From the NCBI GenBank assembly GCA_963709655.1, contig CAVPXF010000056.1, positions 186,001-250,000 on the forward strand: 64,000 bases of DNA, given 5' to 3'. Below are positions 60,850 to 64,000 of this stretch, piece by piece (within the stretch, counting starts at the first letter, position 1; the number at the start of each line of letters is the position of its first letter). This DNA comes from Roseiarcus sp963709655 (GTDB taxonomy: Bacteria; Pseudomonadota; Alphaproteobacteria; Rhizobiales; Beijerinckiaceae). The translations under genes and the position numbers were made by a program. Below the pieces are notes generated by a model. That model was not told where the DNA came from. It searched no databases and was given only the letters and a program-made list of their open reading frames with translations.

Positions 60850-61173
60850 ATGTCCGACGCATTCCAGGACCGCGAGAACACCTTCGAGAAGCAGTTCGCC
60901 AACGACGAGGCCCTGCGTTTCCGCGCCACCGCGCGCCGCAACAAGGCGCTGGCGCTGTGGGTCGCCGACATGAAGGGCGTCACCGGCGAGGCGGCCGACA
61001 AATTCGCCGAGCGCTTTATCGGGGCTCAGACCGGCAAGAGCGATGACGACGTCGTCGCCGCCCTCGAGGACGAACTCGCGGGCGGCAATGTCGACCTCTC
61101 CGACCACCGGCTGCGCAAGAAGATGGGCGAGGAGATGGCCGTGGCGCTGGCGTCGGTGAAGGCCGGGAAGTAG
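60850..61173 (+). CDS. F1-ATPase zeta subunit (DUF1476, ATPase inhibitor)
   Basis: A 107-residue helical protein with the signature start FQDRENTFEKQFANDEALRF, then ARRNKALALWVADMKG and DHRLRKKMGEEMAVAL. The family is the alphaproteobacterial zeta inhibitor of F1-ATPase, which blocks ATP hydrolysis by rotation lock. Found only in Alphaproteobacteria, it supports the taxonomic call. It stands alone here. Confidence 0.93.
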   Translation: MSDAFQDRENTFEKQFANDEALRFRATARRNKALALWVADMKGVTGEAADKFAERFIGAQTGKSDDDVVAALEDELAGGNVDLSDHRLRKKMGEEMAVALASVKAGK

Positions 61174-61924
61174 GGCAGGCTGATTTTGGCCGGGGGCGCC
61201 AATCGTCGCTTCTCCCCACTTGGGGGGTTGAAAGACAGGCGCGACGGACGCGCCCCTTAGCCGAACGACAGACGGGTGTTCCTCTCGAGGCGATGATGCA
61301 GTTCTGGCGAGCCTCGCATGATTTCGATGTCCTAAGCGGACAAAACCGTCACAACGCAGCTCCGACGCCTAACTTTGGGGGCAATGCGGCATCGGGCCGG
61401 ACCCGGTCGGCGGCGAGGGTCGCGGCCCGCGCCTCGCCATTTCCAACTCCGTTTTGAGCCTTTTCAAGCGGTTGTGGCGCCTTTTTCAATTCTCCGGGCG
61501 AGCCCATGCGGCCGGGGAGGTCGCGCCGGGTCGTGGCCTGGGAGGCGTCACATAAGCAATTATGCCTATATAATAAGTTTAACATAAAAACATATCCGTG
61601 CCCGTTCAGCCGCCGCGTCGGCTTGCGGGCCTCGCGACAAAAAACTCGTCGGCGCCCCGCTCGGGAGCTACCGAAAAAGCTCTCGCTGCGCGGTTGGTCC
61701 GCGCGCGACTGTACGGCTTGGCTGACTATCTCCCGGTCCATGCTCTTCGCGCGCAGCCCAGATTTTGACTTGGAGACCAACATAGCACATTGCCGTGGTT
61801 TCCCAAAGCATTTGCTGCCTGGAGCCGAAATCGGCCGTGCAAACAGGGCGATAGCGGAGGGCGAACGAGGTTTGGCTGGAAGGGCTCGGACGCGACGGAG
61901 CCGGGACTTGCAGGCGGCGGGATC
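61174..61924. other. Long intergenic region before rppH
   Basis: About 750 bp between converging genes. I see no gene: open frames on both strands have no family resemblance. It includes a short AT-rich stretch (61546-61600) that stands out in composition. No terminator or RNA gene was recognised. Confidence 0.5.
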
Positions 61925-62428
61925 CTACCCCGTCTTCGCCAGCGGCGCGAAAGCTGTGGCGACGGCCTGGTAGACCTGGCGCTTGAAGGGAACCACGACG
62001 TCGGACAGCCGGTCGAACGGCGCCCAGCGCCAGTCGTCGAACTCCGCCCCATGTGCGCCGCCGGCCGGATGATGGACGTCGATCTCCGAATCCGACCCAA
62101 GGAAGCGGAAAAGGAACCATTTCTGCGTCTGGCCGCGGTAGCGGCCGGCCCAGCGGCCGCGCGCCTCGTCGGGCAGTTCGTAGCTCTGCCACTCCGGCAG
62201 CTCGGCGATGAGCTCGACCGAGCGGACGTTGGTTTCCTCCCACAATTCGCGTTTGGCCGCATCGAACGGCGTCTCGCCGTCGTCAATGCCGCCCTGCGGC
62301 ATTTGCCAGGACCGCTCGTCGAGACGCTCGCCGCCGCGCTTGCGCTTGCGATGGCCAATGAACACGTCGCCGTCCCGGTTGACCAGCGCGACCCCGACGC
62401 AGGGGCGATAGGGGAGATCGTCGCTCAT
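61925..62428 (-). CDS. rppH: RNA pyrophosphohydrolase
   Basis: Removes pyrophosphate from the 5' end of mRNA and so starts decay. 167 residues, with the start LPYRPCVGVALVNRDGDVFI, RSWQMPQGGIDDGE and the Nudix box continuing to AKRELWEETNV. ATG 62428 gives the typical N-terminus. It is preceded by the deacetylase stub on the same strand. Confidence 0.95.
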   Translation of the reverse strand: MSDDLPYRPCVGVALVNRDGDVFIGHRKRKRGGERLDERSWQMPQGGIDDGETPFDAAKRELWEETNVRSVELIAELPEWQSYELPDEARGRWAGRYRGQTQKWFLFRFLGSDSEIDVHHPAGGAHGAEFDDWRWAPFDRLSDVVVPFKRQVYQAVATAFAPLAKTG

Positions 62429-62505
62429 GAGGCTCGCTTCGAGTGGGGACACGCCGCCGCCCTCTTTACGCCGGTCGGCGCGCCGGCGCGAGCCGTCGCC
62501 GCGCG

Positions 62506-62934
62506 TCACCGCTCGGTAGCGGAAGGGTCTTGCGCGCGTAGCCTGGCCAGCGCCTGCTGCACGTCGATAATGAGAGGCTCAGGCGCGCCGGAATGCACGC
62601 GCACGGTTCCGGTGGAGCTCGGCGCAGCGACCTTTTCGGCCGTGTCGACAAGCGGCGGCGGTTTCGCCGGCGCCTCGACGATGCGCAGCGGGGGCAAATC
62701 GGTCGGCGCGGTCGCCTGCGCCACGGAGCCCGCGACGAGCCCGGCGCCGTTGTGAGGCCTAAGACTGAGCAGGAGGTACTCTTCACCCAGGCCGACCGCG
62801 AGGGCGACCAGCGCGGCGGCCATAAGGAAGGTCCATCCTCCGATGCTTGCCGCCCGCGCGAGGGGGTCCGAGCCCATCCCCAGCGGTTCATTGAGTTCGT
62901 CGCGCAATACGGACTGCCTCTCTCCTTCCAACAT
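62506..62934 (-). pseudogene. N-terminal stub of a divergent polysaccharide deacetylase protein
   Basis: A 142-residue frame with RDELNEPLGMGSD at the N-terminus, one membrane segment (GGWTFLMAAALVALAVGLG) and a proline-rich part. That start is typical of the divergent polysaccharide deacetylase (YibQ-like) proteins normally found before rppH, but the whole catalytic domain is missing: the frame stops after RAQDPSATER and rppH starts 77 bp later. Probably an internal deletion; alternatively a short anchored protein that kept only the N-terminus. Confidence 0.6.
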
Positions 62935-63069
62935 CCTCGCCTTTCTGAGGCGCCAAGCTTGCGCGACGCCGTCGCCGCGCCGCCGGTGGCGCTCCGCTGA
63001 CGAAATTCGGCTCGGTCTCCCGCCGGCGGCCTGTTCCCCTTTGCGGGCAGGCGCGGTAGGAGGCCGGGG

Positions 63070-64000
63070 ATGGACCTCAATCTCATTACCGACGTCGCCG
63101 GCGTGCGGGTCGGGTCGGCGCACGACGCAAGGCTCGCCTCAGGCGTGACCGCGGTGGTGTTCGACGCGCCGGCCGTCGCCTCGATCGCGGTCCATGGCGG
63201 CGCGCCGGCCGTGCGCGACACGGAGCTCCTGGCGCCGCACATGACGGTCGAGCGGGTGGATGCGTTCGTCCTGTCGGGCGGCTCGGCCTTCGGCCTGGAC
63301 GCCGCGGGCGGCGCGATGGCTGAGCTCGCGTCCGTCGGGCGCGGCTACCAGGTGCGCACGGCGCGAGTGCCCATCGTGCCGGCGGCGGCCTTGTTCGACC
63401 TCACCAATGGCGGCGACAAGGCCTGGGGACGGACGCCGCCTTATTGGGAGCTCGGCTACCGGGCGGCTGAGGCGGCCGCCGCTCGGTTCGAGCTCGGGAC
63501 GGCCGGCGTGGGCTTCGGGGCCACCACCTTCGATCTCAAGGGCGGTCTAGGCTCGACAAGCGCTGTGACCGCGCGGGGCTATCGCGTCGGCGCGCTCGTC
63601 GCCTGCAACGCGGTGGGACGGGCGACGCGCGGCGCAAGCCCGTATTTCTGGGCGGCGCCGTACGAGCGCGAGGCCGAGTTCGGCGGGCTAGGAAGCGGGC
63701 CGGACGGAGGCGACGGTCATCTCGTCTTCAGCCTCAAGAACGACGACCCCGCCAACACCAATCTCGCCGTCGTCGTGACCGACGCTCCATTGACCAAGGC
63801 GCAGGCCAAGCGGCTCGCCGTCGCGGCGCAGGACGGATTCGCGCTGTCGCTGCGGCCGGCGCACGCGCCGACCGACGGCGACACCGTGTTCGCGGCGGCG
63901 ACTTGCGCCGCCGAACGGGCGCCCGACCTCCGCGACCTGACCGAGATCGGGATGCTCGGCGCGGAATGCGTCGCCCGCGCCATCGCCCGCTCCGTCTATG
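63070..64000 (+). CDS. P1-family peptidase (DmpA/S58), 3' end outside window
   Basis: An N-terminal-nucleophile hydrolase of the DmpA family (aminopeptidase or beta-peptidyl type). 310 codons are present up to the window edge, without a stop. Features are LITDVAGVRVGSAHDARLAS, FVLSGGSAFGLDAAGGAMAE, and the self-cleavage site KGGLGSTSAV, where cleavage before Ser makes the active enzyme. ATG 63070 follows GGGG. Divergent from the deacetylase stub. Confidence 0.92.
   Translation, partial: MDLNLITDVAGVRVGSAHDARLASGVTAVVFDAPAVASIAVHGGAPAVRDTELLAPHMTVERVDAFVLSGGSAFGLDAAGGAMAELASVGRGYQVRTARVPIVPAAALFDLTNGGDKAWGRTPPYWELGYRAAEAAAARFELGTAGVGFGATTFDLKGGLGSTSAVTARGYRVGALVACNAVGRATRGASPYFWAAPYEREAEFGGLGSGPDGGDGHLVFSLKNDDPANTNLAVVVTDAPLTKAQAKRLAVAAQDGFALSLRPAHAPTDGDTVFAAATCAAERAPDLRDLTEIGMLGAECVARAIARSVY

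Noticed and set aside
61349..61973. Small genes in the gap before rppH
   Set aside because: Several overlapping short frames on both strands with no motif; the composition shifts inside them, as in non-coding DNA.

Overview
The window is GC-rich chromosomal DNA that looks alphaproteobacterial, most likely order Rhizobiales/Hyphomicrobiales. The grounds are a fabD-fabG-acpP-fabF-mltG order, a DUF1476 F1-ATPase zeta inhibitor, an lnt-XRE regulator-metK-trmB block, a phoH-ybeY-corC block, and a protocatechuate 4,5-cleavage (lig) cluster. I saw no rRNA, tRNA or CRISPR array.

Region 1 (1-23.4 kb) is a catabolic and transport island that I read as uptake and breakdown of a nucleoside-like or pyrimidine-type N-heterocycle. 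A minus-strand run of 12 genes (18371 down to about 5997), mostly with ATGA-type overlaps, carries an FAD monooxygenase, an SDR, an NAD-dependent epimerase, a GntR/UTRA regulator, a PfkB kinase, a SIS-domain protein, a BtpA/SgcQ TIM barrel, a BMP-family binding protein, a double ABC ATPase, two nucleoside-type permeases and a nucleoside hydrolase. A second minus-strand run (4959 down to 1211) has a ring-opening amidohydrolase (cyanuric acid hydrolase/barbiturase family), an amidase and an aminotransferase, beside a broken M20 carbamoylase and a divergent IclR regulator. A plus-strand run (18816-23376) has a YkoEDC-type ECF transporter followed by a second ring-opening amidohydrolase. Two members of this rare family, two importers and three regulators in one island is the most interesting content here; the substrate is not known.

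Region 2 (23.4-35.2 kb) is housekeeping: mltG, the fatty-acid synthesis operon, a cysteine-cluster protein, glnB-glnA with an intrinsic terminator, then a decayed IS5-family element that truncates a small secreted-protein gene, an Rrf2 regulator, a periplasmic aspartic protease and a lone hypA.

Region 3 (35.2-46.8 kb) is aromatic catabolism: ligJ-ligK-ligI-ligA-ligB, then an inserted low-GC pair (a small secreted protein and a GIY-YIG-like protein), then ligC. After it lie a flavin-reductase remnant, a beta-keto acid cleavage enzyme, a VOC-type ring-cleavage-like protein, a fumarylacetoacetase-family hydrolase and a divergent GntR regulator.

Region 4 (46.8-64 kb) is housekeeping: opgD/G, trmB, metK, an XRE regulator, lnt, corC-like, ybeY, phoH-like, miaB, plsC-like, rimI, tsaB, argB, the ATPase zeta subunit, rppH, a stub of a polysaccharide deacetylase and a P1-family peptidase running off the end.

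Quality note: at least seven reading-frame breaks, each repairable by removing one base from a short homopolymer, hit unrelated genes including fabD, which is normally essential. This pattern points to sequence or assembly errors more than to real pseudogenes.
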